64,000 nt of DNA from IMG/VR virus record IMGVR_UViG_3300010399_000033, positions 1 to 64,000 of that record, one strand, 5' to 3'. Numbering within the stretch: position 1 is the first letter of the stretch; the number at the start of each line of letters is the position of its first letter. Position numbers and translations under genes: made by a program. The notes under the pieces are model-generated. The model worked only from the letters and a program-made list of their open reading frames with translations, had not been told where the DNA came from and did no database searches. This document shows, piece by piece, positions 32,263 through 41,048 of this stretch. The DNA comes from a virus.

Positions 32263-34841
32263 AATGGGATCTCCTCGTCGTCGATCTGAGTGGGCGGCGG
32301 TGCCAGCTCCGCACGCTTCTTCGGCGGAGGCTTCTTGACCTTGCCGTCCCACGTGTCGGATTCGTACTTGCCTACATCCTCCATATCGAACCAGTCATCG
32401 CCAACCGACATCTCGACTGAGATCGGCACGACATGCGCCCACTCGAATGGAACGTCGAGCATTTCGGCAATCACGATGGGCGCCAGCTTATCGATGTCCT
32501 GTGGCTGCCACCAGAATGTCAGGTCGTCGTGGATCATCAGGTTGGGGATCAGCCGCTCGTCCTCTCGCCGGGTCAGCCGCACCATGGCATCGCCGACGAT
32601 CAGGACTTCATCGCTTTGGATCGGTGTGTTGATGATCTCGGTCCATGCGACCGGCGCCCACCGGCGGAACTCTGACCGGCCCGTGACGTATCCGGTCTCG
32701 TGATAGCTGTCACGTGTCTTGTCCTGCCAGTTCTTGACATGCGGAAACGCAGCCAAGAACATCTCGGACACTTTGTAGCCAATTTCCTCGGGGATGCCGA
32801 GATATCCGGCAACGGACTTCCCAGTTGCACCGAAAAACGTGGGGAACACGAACTTGTTCTTGGTCTCCTGTCGATACCATTTGAACAGCTTTGGATCGGT
32901 GGCCAGCTTTGCGGCGCCTTCCTTGATCCATCGCGGATATAGCCGCACGATCTGCTCGCACCATTCGGCGTGCGTGTCGGTGCGATCCCAGAACGACTGG
33001 ATCAGCGCCTCGTCAAGCGACTCCATCGCGACATTGCGCGCCTGGATCTGTCCATAGTCAAACGACACGCATTTGTACCCAAGCTTCCGCATCATCTTGC
33101 GGACTTTTTTGAATTCGTTGTGCTTGGAATAATTCTGCGTGTTGGGCTCGGCGCTTGACGTCCGCCAAGTGCGGGTTCTGATCAGCTGCAACAGCTGGTG
33201 CAGCAATCCGTCAGGCCAAACACACGACGTCTCGCTCCCGACCATTGCCGGCAGCACGTAGGTCGACAGCGCCTTGTTGATATGACGCCAATCCACGGTC
33301 AGCTTCGCAAGCGGGTGGTCGACCTGTTCCAGACCTTCCTCGTCACTCACCTTGCCGGGGAAGTTGAGCATGCTCCCAAACAGGATGCTGGCATCCTGCG
33401 GAGCGACAGGCCGGTATGGGTGCCCAGTTCGCGTTTTGAAGTCGGATACAATCTCGAAGCTGGCAATCTCATCGCCAATCGCTTCCCTTTTTCCATGTAG
33501 CTCGCCGTGTATCTCGCTGACAACGTCCTGGTCGACCGGCACGCCCTTGAGCTGACAGAGCACCGCGGCCCGCTGCCGCTCCATGTGGTGATTGTAGACG
33601 TCACCAAGGCTCTGCTTGATGATAATCGCCTCTTGCTTCAGGAACAACAGCCGGTGGAACTTGGAGTCCATACCGTTGTAGCGCAACACCAGATCCAACG
33701 GCGTCTCGTCGAGCCGGGTGACGTCGACGTTGTTTATAGCTTTGATGTTGATCCCAAAGTGCTGCAGACACAGAAAGTCCAAGCTGAGGGTGCCGGGACG
33801 TCCGTCGAGTAGGAACGCCTGCGCCTGCGCGTCGTCCCACACCGTGTTGATGCACTCCCATCCGTAGAAATAAGCCAGGAACTCCATTTCCAGCGGAGAG
33901 AAGCAGATCTTTGCGCAGTCCGGACTCAGCAGGTATTCGACCAGCGCGCGTTCGACGCGTGCCGTGTCTTTCTGCGACCAAGCGCAGTCCCTGTGATAGA
34001 GCGGGAATGCGAATGTGCCGTCCTCGCTCGAAATGGACGCAGACAGGATGCATGCGTTCTCGTCGTATGGACGTGTCCGCGTGGTTTCGAGGTCGACGCC
34101 GTGAACCCCGCCGACGTCGCGCAAGGTTTGCAGGACGTTGATGGCCTCGTCCGGACTGGTTATCAGCTCAATGTCAGCAAGCGCATCCTCACGCGTCCAT
34201 ACGACGGGTTCGGGGAGTCCGGCATCCATCGCGTCGATCGCGTTCCGGATGTCGAGCTGAAACAAGAACAGCTGTTGCTCGTATAGATGCGGATTGTCCC
34301 GCACGTGCAGGACTCCTGCCGGATGCAACATAGGGAAGAACCAGCAGACGTGCTCACCGACGCGGATCGGCAGGCGACGGCCGCGCCACTTGGCGATTCC
34401 GTTCTGTCGTGTCGCCCAGTGCAACGGAACGTTCCCCATGCCCCAAATGATTGGAGGCTTGGTTCTCTCGATATCGGCAGCTACGCTGGGTCGACAGCAT
34501 TCAACCTCGGTCTCAGTCGGCGTCCGGTTCTTTGGTGGGCGCGTGCGAACCGCGTTGTTCCACCTCATATTGTCAATGAGGTCTTGCGTCAGCTCGCCGC
34601 GGAAAAGACGACCGGACTCGCCGATGAACTGTCGTCCTTCCCGGTCTTCATCTGCTCCAGGAGCTTCGCCTAGCGAATAGATCCACGGCTCCTCCGAGCC
34701 TGTGGCTTCCATGTGTGGATTGCGGTTTCCCGGCACGTGATTGAGCGGACACACGCCGCACTGGTGGCGGTGCAGGAACTCCGGCGAATAGCCGCGTGAC
34801 AAAGGCGACTCAGGCTTGTCCCCAAATACGAAGAACCCCAT
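32259..34841 (-). CDS. Fusion of family-4 uracil-DNA glycosylase and family-A DNA polymerase
   Basis: 860 residues. Residues about 20-205 form a family-4 UDG: CGVC (Cys28, Cys31), GEAPG at 58-62, GESGRLF, then Cys115/116 and Cys166, the four ligands of a [4Fe-4S] cluster, and the end motif HPAG at 173-176. Residues about 245-400 form a 3'-5' exonuclease (DLET at 250; YNGMD). The rest is a Pol I polymerase: SFDYGQIQAR (motif A), RQETKNKFVFPTFFG (motif B) and IHDD (motif C). The enzyme copies phage DNA and probably reads or removes uracil. It lies between clamp loader and clamp genes. Confidence 0.88.
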   Translation of the reverse strand: MGFFVFGDKPESPLSRGYSPEFLHRHQCGVCPLNHVPGNRNPHMEATGSEEPWIYSLGEAPGADEDREGRQFIGESGRLFRGELTQDLIDNMRWNNAVRTRPPKNRTPTETEVECCRPSVAADIERTKPPIIWGMGNVPLHWATRQNGIAKWRGRRLPIRVGEHVCWFFPMLHPAGVLHVRDNPHLYEQQLFLFQLDIRNAIDAMDAGLPEPVVWTREDALADIELITSPDEAINVLQTLRDVGGVHGVDLETTRTRPYDENACILSASISSEDGTFAFPLYHRDCAWSQKDTARVERALVEYLLSPDCAKICFSPLEMEFLAYFYGWECINTVWDDAQAQAFLLDGRPGTLSLDFLCLQHFGINIKAINNVDVTRLDETPLDLVLRYNGMDSKFHRLLFLKQEAIIIKQSLGDVYNHHMERQRAAVLCQLKGVPVDQDVVSEIHGELHGKREAIGDEIASFEIVSDFKTRTGHPYRPVAPQDASILFGSMLNFPGKVSDEEGLEQVDHPLAKLTVDWRHINKALSTYVLPAMVGSETSCVWPDGLLHQLLQLIRTRTWRTSSAEPNTQNYSKHNEFKKVRKMMRKLGYKCVSFDYGQIQARNVAMESLDEALIQSFWDRTDTHAEWCEQIVRLYPRWIKEGAAKLATDPKLFKWYRQETKNKFVFPTFFGATGKSVAGYLGIPEEIGYKVSEMFLAAFPHVKNWQDKTRDSYHETGYVTGRSEFRRWAPVAWTEIINTPIQSDEVLIVGDAMVRLTRREDERLIPNLMIHDDLTFWWQPQDIDKLAPIVIAEMLDVPFEWAHVVPISVEMSVGDDWFDMEDVGKYESDTWDGKVKKPPPKKRAELAPPPTQIDDEEIPF

Positions 34842-35348
34842 TCACAGCGCCTCCCTTCGTATGATGCTTCGCACGAACTCCTTGTCCAGACAGCTGATGG
34901 ATGGGACGCCGCAGATCCGCTGGTGCCCCTCTCGGATGTCCCGGCGCGTGACATAGGCCTTGTCTGGAATGGGCGGAAGACGCCTCGGACCGCTTTTGGA
35001 GATCGGGACAGGAGTCCTTCCCGGAGACACCCAGCCGAGCCCGCGCCCACACGCCCGTTTGATGAACGTGTCCGAATGCACGGCGAGCGCCGCACGCGTC
35101 GTCTTGCCATCCTGCTGGAATCCACCGTGCTCGACGAGGATGTCGTCGTCGGTGATCGGCCGCACGATCAGCGCCGGCACCTTACCATTACTGTCCGGCA
35201 GGGTGCCATTGAGCACCATGACGTCGATCTCGACACCGGGCGCCACCAGGCCCCGGTGTTGATGATCCAGCAGACATAGGATGCCATCAAGCAGGCATAC
35301 TAAGGACTTGCTGCGCCCGACAACGGGCGTGATTCGGAGCATCTTCAT
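34842..35348 (-). CDS. Hypothetical protein between polymerase and clamp
   Basis: 168 residues from ATG 35348 (ATGA with clamp stop). N-terminus MKMLRITPVVGRSKSLVCLLDGI is beta-like; later parts hold Asp/Glu clusters (RPITDDDILVEHGG) and a Cys-containing tail. Placed inside the core replisome, so a replication accessory is plausible. Unknown. Confidence 0.6.
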   Translation of the reverse strand: MKMLRITPVVGRSKSLVCLLDGILCLLDHQHRGLVAPGVEIDVMVLNGTLPDSNGKVPALIVRPITDDDILVEHGGFQQDGKTTRAALAVHSDTFIKRACGRGLGWVSPGRTPVPISKSGPRRLPPIPDKAYVTRRDIREGHQRICGVPSISCLDKEFVRSIIRREAL

Positions 35349-36406
35349 GTCCCGCAGTTGGCGACCATGTACACGGACGACGGGCCATCCGTCGCGCGTT
35401 TCAGCACCGCGCAGCTGGGACCGAACATGATGCGGTTGAAGCGTTGGCAGCCTGCGAGGAGCACGCTGGCGTAAATATCGGTCTCGATGTCGGGGTGCCC
35501 CTTCAGCTGAAGCTCGTCGCTTGCCGAGCCGCGCTTGGACTCGACGGCGAGTGTGCATTTGCCGGCACGGATCCGCACCTTGGTCCGTTCCTCGGCACCC
35601 TTGATCGAGCTGATGCGCGAGAGCACACCCAGCGCGACGTTGAGCCGCTCGGGGATGTCGATCATGCCGCGGTCGACGTTCTTTGGCATGTGCGTGCGTA
35701 CCGCCGCTGCGAAGTCGAGCGGAGCCTTGGACTCCACTAGCTTTCCGAACAGGCGGACGTCACCGGATTGGAACAGCGCGTAGTTTGCGCCAAACGCGAT
35801 CTTCTTGTTATCTCCGCCACGCAAGCGGAGCATCTGCTCACAGAATGTCGGATTGAGGATCATCCGGCGATCAGCAGCGGTGGCCAATGGCAGCCGTGCG
35901 TGCGCGATGGTCTTCTTGTCAGTTGTGTAGAGATCGACGTCGCCGTCGCTGATGACCATGGTGATTCCGAGCTGGTCTGGCACCACAGCATATTTGCTGA
36001 CCGCTTGCAGGCAGTCCTCGATCGCAGTGAAGAAGTCGTCGTTCTGGAGGGCGGTCGCTGCATTCATCGCCGGCATCTTGAACACCGACGTTATCCGCTC
36101 CAACGGCAGCATTGCTAGCTTGACATCGGTCTTGCCGGCGCGGATGCGTACCGACGTCCCAGCCGGCGTGAGGTCGACGCCGCGCGTAGCATGCGTCGAG
36201 ATCGACAGCAGGTCCATCAGGATCTTGCCCGGAACCAGCCCCTTGAATTCGGTCTGCAGCGGAACGGTCATGCCAACCTTCTCGGAGAAGGTCACGACAT
36301 GCGTTCCGGTGAACGCAAAGTGCGTGAGTGCCGGAAGCAAGTCGTTCTCGGCGAGCGCCGGTGCGACGGAATTAAGCTTTTCGATCAGCAGCTCGCGTTC
36401 AATCAT
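35345..36406 (-). CDS. DNA sliding clamp (DnaN/beta-like)
   Basis: 353 residues, close to the 366 of the bacterial beta clamp and longer than the 228 of T4 gp45. Three repeated domains can be traced: REL(L)IEKLNSVAPAL, then a second domain near KMPAMNAATAL, and a third near ERLNVALGVLS. The end region (PSSVYMVANCG) replaces the bacterial MPMRL-type tail. It should encircle DNA and tether the polymerase fusion; the clamp loader lies two genes downstream. Confidence 0.75.
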   Translation of the reverse strand: MIERELLIEKLNSVAPALAENDLLPALTHFAFTGTHVVTFSEKVGMTVPLQTEFKGLVPGKILMDLLSISTHATRGVDLTPAGTSVRIRAGKTDVKLAMLPLERITSVFKMPAMNAATALQNDDFFTAIEDCLQAVSKYAVVPDQLGITMVISDGDVDLYTTDKKTIAHARLPLATAADRRMILNPTFCEQMLRLRGGDNKKIAFGANYALFQSGDVRLFGKLVESKAPLDFAAAVRTHMPKNVDRGMIDIPERLNVALGVLSRISSIKGAEERTKVRIRAGKCTLAVESKRGSASDELQLKGHPDIETDIYASVLLAGCQRFNRIMFGPSCAVLKRATDGPSSVYMVANCGT

Positions 36407-36606
36407 TTCGTCTCCTTGGACCTTTCGTATTCCGCGATCTCCTCATCGAGTTCTGCGATGATCCCGTCGAGGGCTTGGTACTCGGCTTCCCACAAGATTG
36501 GATGCACGTCGCTCGGTCGCACAGACCGCGCATGCTTTGAGCGGGCGTGTGCAAACTTGCGACGCTGCTCACGCGTGATATTGAGCTGATGGTCGTTCGC
36601 TATCAT
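36403..36606 (-). CDS. Small helical protein, common in phages and plasmids
   Basis: 67 residues. Layout IANDHQLNITREQRRKFA..., HPILWEAEYQALDGIIAELDEEIAEYE matches a short helical N-terminal unit found before HTH domains in other genomes. Here it stands alone and overlaps the clamp start by ATGA. Confidence 0.6.
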   Translation of the reverse strand: MIANDHQLNITREQRRKFAHARSKHARSVRPSDVHPILWEAEYQALDGIIAELDEEIAEYERSKETK

Positions 36607-36628
36607 GGCGAATCGCTGAAAAAGAAGG

Positions 36629-36701
36629 GGCCAGTTGCAGGAGTTGAACCTGCATCTTCTGCTTACAAGGCAGTTGCTCTATCCAATTGAGCTAAACCGG
36701 C
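36629..36701 (-). tRNA. tRNA-Thr (anticodon UGU)
   Basis: Cloverleaf on the minus strand: acceptor GCCGGTT/AACTGGC with one G-T pair, D arm GCTC/GAGC, anticodon loop CTTGTAA giving UGU (reads ACA), T arm GCAGG-TTCAACT-CCTGC. The CCA end is not encoded; CTTCTTTTT follows. Lies inside the replication cluster between two protein genes. ACA is a rare codon in GC-rich genomes, a common reason for phage tRNAs. Confidence 0.9.
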
Positions 36702-36723
36702 ACCTTCGGCCCGCCGCTCCGGG

Positions 36724-37380
36724 TCAGAGGCTGATGCCCTTGAGGTGTCCGCGCTCCTTGAGCATGCGCAAGGTGCTCAGGGTGGCCGACCGAATGGACG
36801 AGACGGTCAGCGGGGAGCACTTGACGCCGCGCTGGCGCAGATCGGTGTTGATGTCGGCGGAGGTCACCTGCGGGTTCTCGATCACGGCACGCCGGATGAT
36901 GGTGGGCGCGCCTTCGCTCTCACCGCCGGACTTGGTGCGCGGCGCGGCAGCCGGCTTCGCCGCCTTGGGCGGAGCTGCAGCCTTCTTGTTGCCGGCCGGC
37001 GCGGCGCCGTTGGCCTTGGCAGCCGCCTTCGCGACGGCCTTGGCGGCGCCGGACTTCGGCGGCGCGGTTCCCTTCTTCGCAGGCTTTGCGGGCTTCGCAG
37101 TGGTGGTCACGGTATCCTCGCTGATTTCTTCGGGTTGCTCCTCCGGCTCAGTAGCAGTTTCGCTGACGTCGGGGAAGTCCGGGATTGCCTTCCCGTCATT
37201 GTAGAGCGGAGACGCGGCATTGAACCAGTTCTGTGCCGGTTCCGACAGCTGCTTCCACTTGTCGTCCGGAACGCCGTCAAGCGCGTGCAGCACGGCCTCC
37301 AGGAACTTGACGCGATCCTTTCGCAGCTTGACTCCGGTGACTGCGATGACTTCCTGCTCGATCGTCTGTGGAGTGGTCAT
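36724..37380 (-). CDS. Histone-H1-like/winged-helix DNA-binding protein
   Basis: 218 residues. N-terminal 75 residues helical; then an acidic strip (EEQPEEISED); then a Lys/Ala/Pro-rich H1-like segment (residues 95-150, KPAKPAKKG and KAVAKAAAKANG repeats); then a C-terminal domain (ENPQVTSADINTDLRQRGV...) with the look of a small winged helix. Such proteins can compact DNA or anchor transcription. An AGGAGA site precedes the ATG. Confidence 0.6.
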   Translation of the reverse strand: MTTPQTIEQEVIAVTGVKLRKDRVKFLEAVLHALDGVPDDKWKQLSEPAQNWFNAASPLYNDGKAIPDFPDVSETATEPEEQPEEISEDTVTTTAKPAKPAKKGTAPPKSGAAKAVAKAAAKANGAAPAGNKKAAAPPKAAKPAAAPRTKSGGESEGAPTIIRRAVIENPQVTSADINTDLRQRGVKCSPLTVSSIRSATLSTLRMLKERGHLKGISL

Positions 37381-38110
37381 TTCGCTTGCTCTCCTGCTTC
37401 CTGAACATATCGGTGTATTCCGTGCCCTGCTGGTACAGCACTTCAGCTGACCAGCCTAGTCGATGACTCCCGGCGGTCCCCTTGATCGTTGAGAAGGGAA
37501 CGAATGGAAGCCAATCGGCGTCCGGGCCTTCACACACATGGACAAATCCCTTGCGGCTGCGACACCACGCAGCCAATGCGGCGTAATCGACCTCGTTGTG
37601 CTTGTAGTAACGCCCTGGCCGCCCTTGGTATGGCGGGTCGATATGCCAGTGCGCATCCGTATTGTCCATATCAGCATAGCTTCCATGGACGATTTTCCAG
37701 TGGCGGATCTTGTCCACCTGTGACGCGATCCGGCCGCGAGCACGCGGGCCCCAGAACCGCTCGCGAAAGGTCTTTCCCCATACCGACCGCGCATTGGCCG
37801 GCGCCGCGTTTCCATGGTTCAGGTTGAACCCGACCAGCCACTTCGCCTCCTGCGGCGTTCCTGCTGGCAGCTCGTTGACATGGTCGACAATGGGTAGCTT
37901 CATGATCTCGTCTGCTGACGTCCGATGCATGTACGCCCAAACGCCGTAGATTACCGGGTCGATCTCGACGATCGTGACCTGTCTCGGTTCCCAATAGCAG
38001 CTATAGCACGCTGATCCGGCGAAAGGCTCGATGACGTGGTCACGCTGCGGCGGGCCGAGGCGCCGCGCCATCTTGTACTTAGCTCCGTAGTAGTTCCACA
38101 TCGGTTTCAT
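37277..38110 (-). CDS. DNA N6-adenine methyltransferase (D12 class), 3' end probably frame-shifted
   Basis: 277 residues from ATG 38110. Motif X NYYGAKYKMA near the start, motif I EPFAGSACYS, and catalytic motif IV HIDPPYQG. Probably protects phage DNA or marks it. The called end reaches 104 bases into the next gene, which is unique in this operon. One extra T in the TT near 37408 would instead end the frame as YTDMFQEAGEQAK with its TGA in the next gene's ATGA, the usual junction. Confidence 0.8.
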   Translation of the reverse strand: MKPMWNYYGAKYKMARRLGPPQRDHVIEPFAGSACYSCYWEPRQVTIVEIDPVIYGVWAYMHRTSADEIMKLPIVDHVNELPAGTPQEAKWLVGFNLNHGNAAPANARSVWGKTFRERFWGPRARGRIASQVDKIRHWKIVHGSYADMDNTDAHWHIDPPYQGRPGRYYKHNEVDYAALAAWCRSRKGFVHVCEGPDADWLPFVPFSTIKGTAGSHRLGWSAEVLYQQGTEYTDMFRKQESKRNDHSTDDRAGSHRSHRSQAAKGSRQVPGGRAARA

Positions 38111-38532
38111 CGTGTTTTCCTGAAGTTCCCGTTGACGATGTTCCATACATGGACGGAGCTAACACCATATTTCTTCCCCAGCGCAATCACGCCTCGCCCG
38201 ACGACTCCCTTCTTATACTCACGACGAAGAGCTTTTACAATACTGATTGGCACACTTGGTCTGCGCCCCGACGTCGTACGTTGCTGCATGTTGGCTTTGT
38301 GCGTGATGATGATCACGTTTTCACGCGAGTACGGACCGACGTCCCCTCTCCGGGCCATCACGTAGCATCCAGAACGACACCCGCGCTTTTCCAGTTTCCC
38401 CGACTCCTGCCAGATCGATAGCCATTCCTCAAACGTGAGCAAGAACGGAATGTTTCGACGCCTTGCTGACTGCCGCTGCGCTTTGAACGCGTCGAGCAGT
38501 GGGTTGGCGGAGTCAGCGAGACGCGTAGTCAA
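38107..38532 (-). CDS. Homing-endonuclease-like protein (short, paralogue of 58235-58711), TTG start
   Basis: 141 residues. TTG at 38532 forms TTGA with the upstream stop; no ATG lies closer to the conserved region. It has SARRRNIPFLLTFEEWLSIWQESGKL, then RSGCYVMARRGDVGPYSRENVIIITH, closely matched in the second gene at 58235. The C-terminus is an HTH (GVIALGKKYGVSSVHVWNIV). This is the pattern of free-standing phage homing nucleases of the GPYS..NV type. Confidence 0.65.
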   Translation of the reverse strand: MTTRLADSANPLLDAFKAQRQSARRRNIPFLLTFEEWLSIWQESGKLEKRGCRSGCYVMARRGDVGPYSRENVIIITHKANMQQRTTSGRRPSVPISIVKALRREYKKGVVGRGVIALGKKYGVSSVHVWNIVNGNFRKTR

Positions 38533-39224
38533 AGCGCAAGCTCCTCGCCTGGTCGCAGATGCGCGAGCAAGCGCGATCGCAGATCGAACTGGGTGGGATC
38601 GAGTCCGGCGATGCGACACAGCCACTCGTTCGTTGTCTCGCGCCGAGTCATCCGTGTCGGGCCAGCAGACCCGGATATCATCCTTGGGCGTCGGGGAGAC
38701 CCCGACATTCGGCGCCGGCATGGACTGCCGGTCAGTTCGGGGTGCTGCACGATCTCTACGATCAGCTTGCGAACGTCGACCGGCGCCTCGCTGATCAGGA
38801 TGGCCTCGTCGGCGGCGGGATCAACGTGCCCACCACCCGCGATGCTGACGTCCTCGACGCACTCCTCGGTGACGGCGATCTCCTCGCCGCATGCGTGCGA
38901 GAACCAGTGACCGGCGCTGCGCTTGTTGGCCATCTGGTGGACATGGTTGATGTATGTGCGCTGGAACAAGCTCATGATGTGCCGCATCTCGGCGATGTCG
39001 GCGTAGCGGCGTCGAACGTGCCACCAGCACATCAGCCCATCCTGGATCAGGTCATCCAGTTCGTACCATGCGGCGACCCGCCAGAAGTTTTTGCGTGCGT
39101 ATTTGATCATCCACCTGCGCGCGCTCTCATCGATGTCGAGCGCGGACGTCCGCTCCTGCGGACACACGGTGCCTGGGTTTTTCATGGAAGTGGGGAGCCC
39201 TCTACCCGGAAAGGATTTGTCCAT
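38529..39224 (-). CDS. Sigma-factor-like protein
   Basis: 231 residues. Residues 32-95 (ESARRWMIKYARKNFWRVAAWYELDDLIQDGLMCWWHVRRRY in parts) follow sigma region 2: a helix with R..AR..., then W..DDLIQDG, the DLIQEG core-binding helix of phage and ECF-type sigmas. A C-terminal helical region may act as region 4. It could redirect host RNA polymerase to phage promoters. Start may also be ATG 39183. It precedes the methylase/endonuclease genes and follows primase. Confidence 0.65.
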   Translation of the reverse strand: MDKSFPGRGLPTSMKNPGTVCPQERTSALDIDESARRWMIKYARKNFWRVAAWYELDDLIQDGLMCWWHVRRRYADIAEMRHIMSLFQRTYINHVHQMANKRSAGHWFSHACGEEIAVTEECVEDVSIAGGGHVDPAADEAILISEAPVDVRKLIVEIVQHPELTGSPCRRRMSGSPRRPRMISGSAGPTRMTRRETTNEWLCRIAGLDPTQFDLRSRLLAHLRPGEELAL

Positions 39225-39232
39225 ATTGCCTG

Positions 39233-40231
39233 TTACGTGCGATTCGTCAAGCTGTAGCGTTGCGTAAATTGCAGGAAATTTTTTCGGCTGAAATCTCCGG
39301 GGTCCTTGATGTTACCTTGTAACGTCGCCACCTCGGCAAGGTGCGACAAAGCCGCATAAATCCGCATTGCTGTGGCGGTTGTGCCGCGATCAGTCAGGAT
39401 CATCCGGCGTTGGAATCGCGGAAGGATGTCGCAGAATAAGCCGATCTGCTCATCGCTCGGTTGGGCGGTGAAGAAGCACGTCGACACGATTCCGCACTCC
39501 TCCCCGAGAACGTTGACCTTCAGTGCGTCGAACGGGCCCTCGACCAGGATGATGGTATCGGCGTCTGTCTTACGCAGCCGGTCGAGCCACATCACGAAGT
39601 CGGTGACACGTGGCATGTCGTCGCCGTCTGACGCCTTATAGCGCAGCTCCTCGCCCTGAGCGATGGTGCGCCCGGTCCACCCGACAAGACGTCCTTCGTG
39701 CCGGACCGTGAACACGATCCGATAGCGCTGGTCGCCGAACAGCGCGTAGTAGATCCCGTAATCGTCGGTCATGCGCATGACCTGCGCGCGCGTGAATCCG
39801 CGCCCTCTCTGCTCGATCGGGCGGGTCAGGTAGTCGACGAATTTTGCCGCCATCGGGCTGCCGTCAAGCCTCCGGAAGTCGGACGGCAGCGCGATCTCGC
39901 GCCAAGGTTCCGGCGGAGGTGGTCGGAGGATCGCCGCGACCTTCGATGCCAGCGATTCGGACGCCACGCCTGCGTACGGACGCCCCACAATGCGCGAAGC
40001 GTCTTCGATGCTGCATCCTGCCAGCGCCGCCACCAGGCGCACCGGTGAGCGTCCTCGGTGCTCTGCGCTATTCCGCCAGCAATGCCACCCCCGTCCTTCC
40101 AGGTCGATCGCGAGCAGGAAGGACTCACTACCTGCGCACCATGGGCAGGAAACGCGGACCGTCCGCCTGCCCTCGGGCCGGTGGTCGATGCCGCGTTGCC
40201 GCAAAAAGTCGAGCCAGCTGAACTCAGGCAT
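39233..40231 (-). CDS. DNA primase (zinc finger plus TOPRIM)
   Basis: 332 residues. N-terminal zinc finger CPWC...WHCWRNSAEHRGRSPVRLV (Cys, Cys, His/Cys), a middle basic region, and a TOPRIM core with Glu in ILVEGPFDALK and the D-x-R pair in RRMILTDRGTTA. Length and order fit DnaG/T4 gp61-like primases without a helicase-binding domain. It should lay primers with the DnaB-like helicase encoded at 56778-58238. Confidence 0.82.
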   Translation of the reverse strand: MPEFSWLDFLRQRGIDHRPEGRRTVRVSCPWCAGSESFLLAIDLEGRGWHCWRNSAEHRGRSPVRLVAALAGCSIEDASRIVGRPYAGVASESLASKVAAILRPPPPEPWREIALPSDFRRLDGSPMAAKFVDYLTRPIEQRGRGFTRAQVMRMTDDYGIYYALFGDQRYRIVFTVRHEGRLVGWTGRTIAQGEELRYKASDGDDMPRVTDFVMWLDRLRKTDADTIILVEGPFDALKVNVLGEECGIVSTCFFTAQPSDEQIGLFCDILPRFQRRMILTDRGTTATAMRIYAALSHLAEVATLQGNIKDPGDFSRKNFLQFTQRYSLTNRT

Positions 40232-40643
40232 TTTTCTTGCGCTTGCGGAGTGCGGCTTTGATTTCCTTCAGCACTCCTGCATATCGTTTCTCATCGTAGT
40301 GGCACGGAAGTGAAAACCTTGCGCGCTGTATATTTGTGATGTCAGATTCGGTCAGCGATCTATCCCACTCTTCTGCGCTATGCGCCTTCTTGGTTTTCTC
40401 GACCACTCGTTGGCTCAGGGCGTTGACATCTGCAAAAGGATCGCCCTTATCATCAAGCCCCGCTGCGCGGAACAGGGCGATCTTGGCGACCTCCAGCTGT
40501 TTATTCTGCCGCTCGTATCGGTCCCACGCGCGTTTGGGCACATTGCGGATGAGTCCGTATTCATCGGTCGCTCTGGTTGGGAAAACTTGATAAGCTTCGC
40601 CATAATCGAAGCGCACAGCTACGGTTCCGATTTTCTTTGTCAT
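40224..40643 (-). CDS. Hypothetical protein upstream of primase
   Basis: 139 residues from ATG 40643 (GAGGGGGA upstream). Beta-rich start (VAVRFDYGEAYQVF), then helical with KQLEVAKIALFRAAG and an end rich in Lys/Arg (EIKAALRKRKKNA). Overlaps primase by eight bases. Unknown. Confidence 0.55.
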   Translation of the reverse strand: MTKKIGTVAVRFDYGEAYQVFPTRATDEYGLIRNVPKRAWDRYERQNKQLEVAKIALFRAAGLDDKGDPFADVNALSQRVVEKTKKAHSAEEWDRSLTESDITNIQRARFSLPCHYDEKRYAGVLKEIKAALRKRKKNA

Positions 40644-40653
40644 TGGTTCCCCC

Positions 40654-40950
40654 TCAGTCCATCCGGCAGATCTCGAACGAGCGATCCGGCTGCATGACCA
40701 TGACCCACGAACTCGGATAGAACAGGATCCGCTCGTCGCGCAGCTTTGTCTCCGCGAGCGGTGCCATACGCGGGTCGCCCGGGTATTTGATCGTGTCGTC
40801 GTCGCGCAGCTGGAAGCCCTGAAACGCCCTCCATCCATAATGTGCGTCGAACTGCTCGCGCGCCGAGCGCGGGTCGTCCTCGGACAGAAACCCCGGGAGA
40901 TATCCGAGATGTTCCATGGTCATCCGCGGGTCGTGGAATATCCAGATCAT
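40654..40950 (-). CDS. Hypothetical protein
   Basis: 98 residues, GGAGGAAG before the ATG and ATGA overlap with an upstream micro-gene. Contains GYLPGFLSEDDPRSAREQFDAHYGWRAF, a pattern seen in small phage proteins. Unknown function. Confidence 0.55.
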   Translation of the reverse strand: MIWIFHDPRMTMEHLGYLPGFLSEDDPRSAREQFDAHYGWRAFQGFQLRDDDTIKYPGDPRMAPLAETKLRDERILFYPSSWVMVMQPDRSFEICRMD

Positions 40951-41048
40951 GACTTCCTCCGGGTTGGATATGTCCGCTCAAGCCAAAGGCCGAACGCAAC
41001 TCCAAAGGCGAAGCCACATATCCAGATGGAAACGATAAATTCGGTCAT
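40947..41048 (-). CDS. 33-residue membrane micro-protein
   Basis: Below usual ORF limits, but linked by ATGA overlaps on both sides. One membrane helix (VSIWICGFAFGVAFGLWL) followed by RTYPTRRKS, the positive-inside pattern. Confidence 0.55.
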   Translation of the reverse strand: MTEFIVSIWICGFAFGVAFGLWLERTYPTRRKS

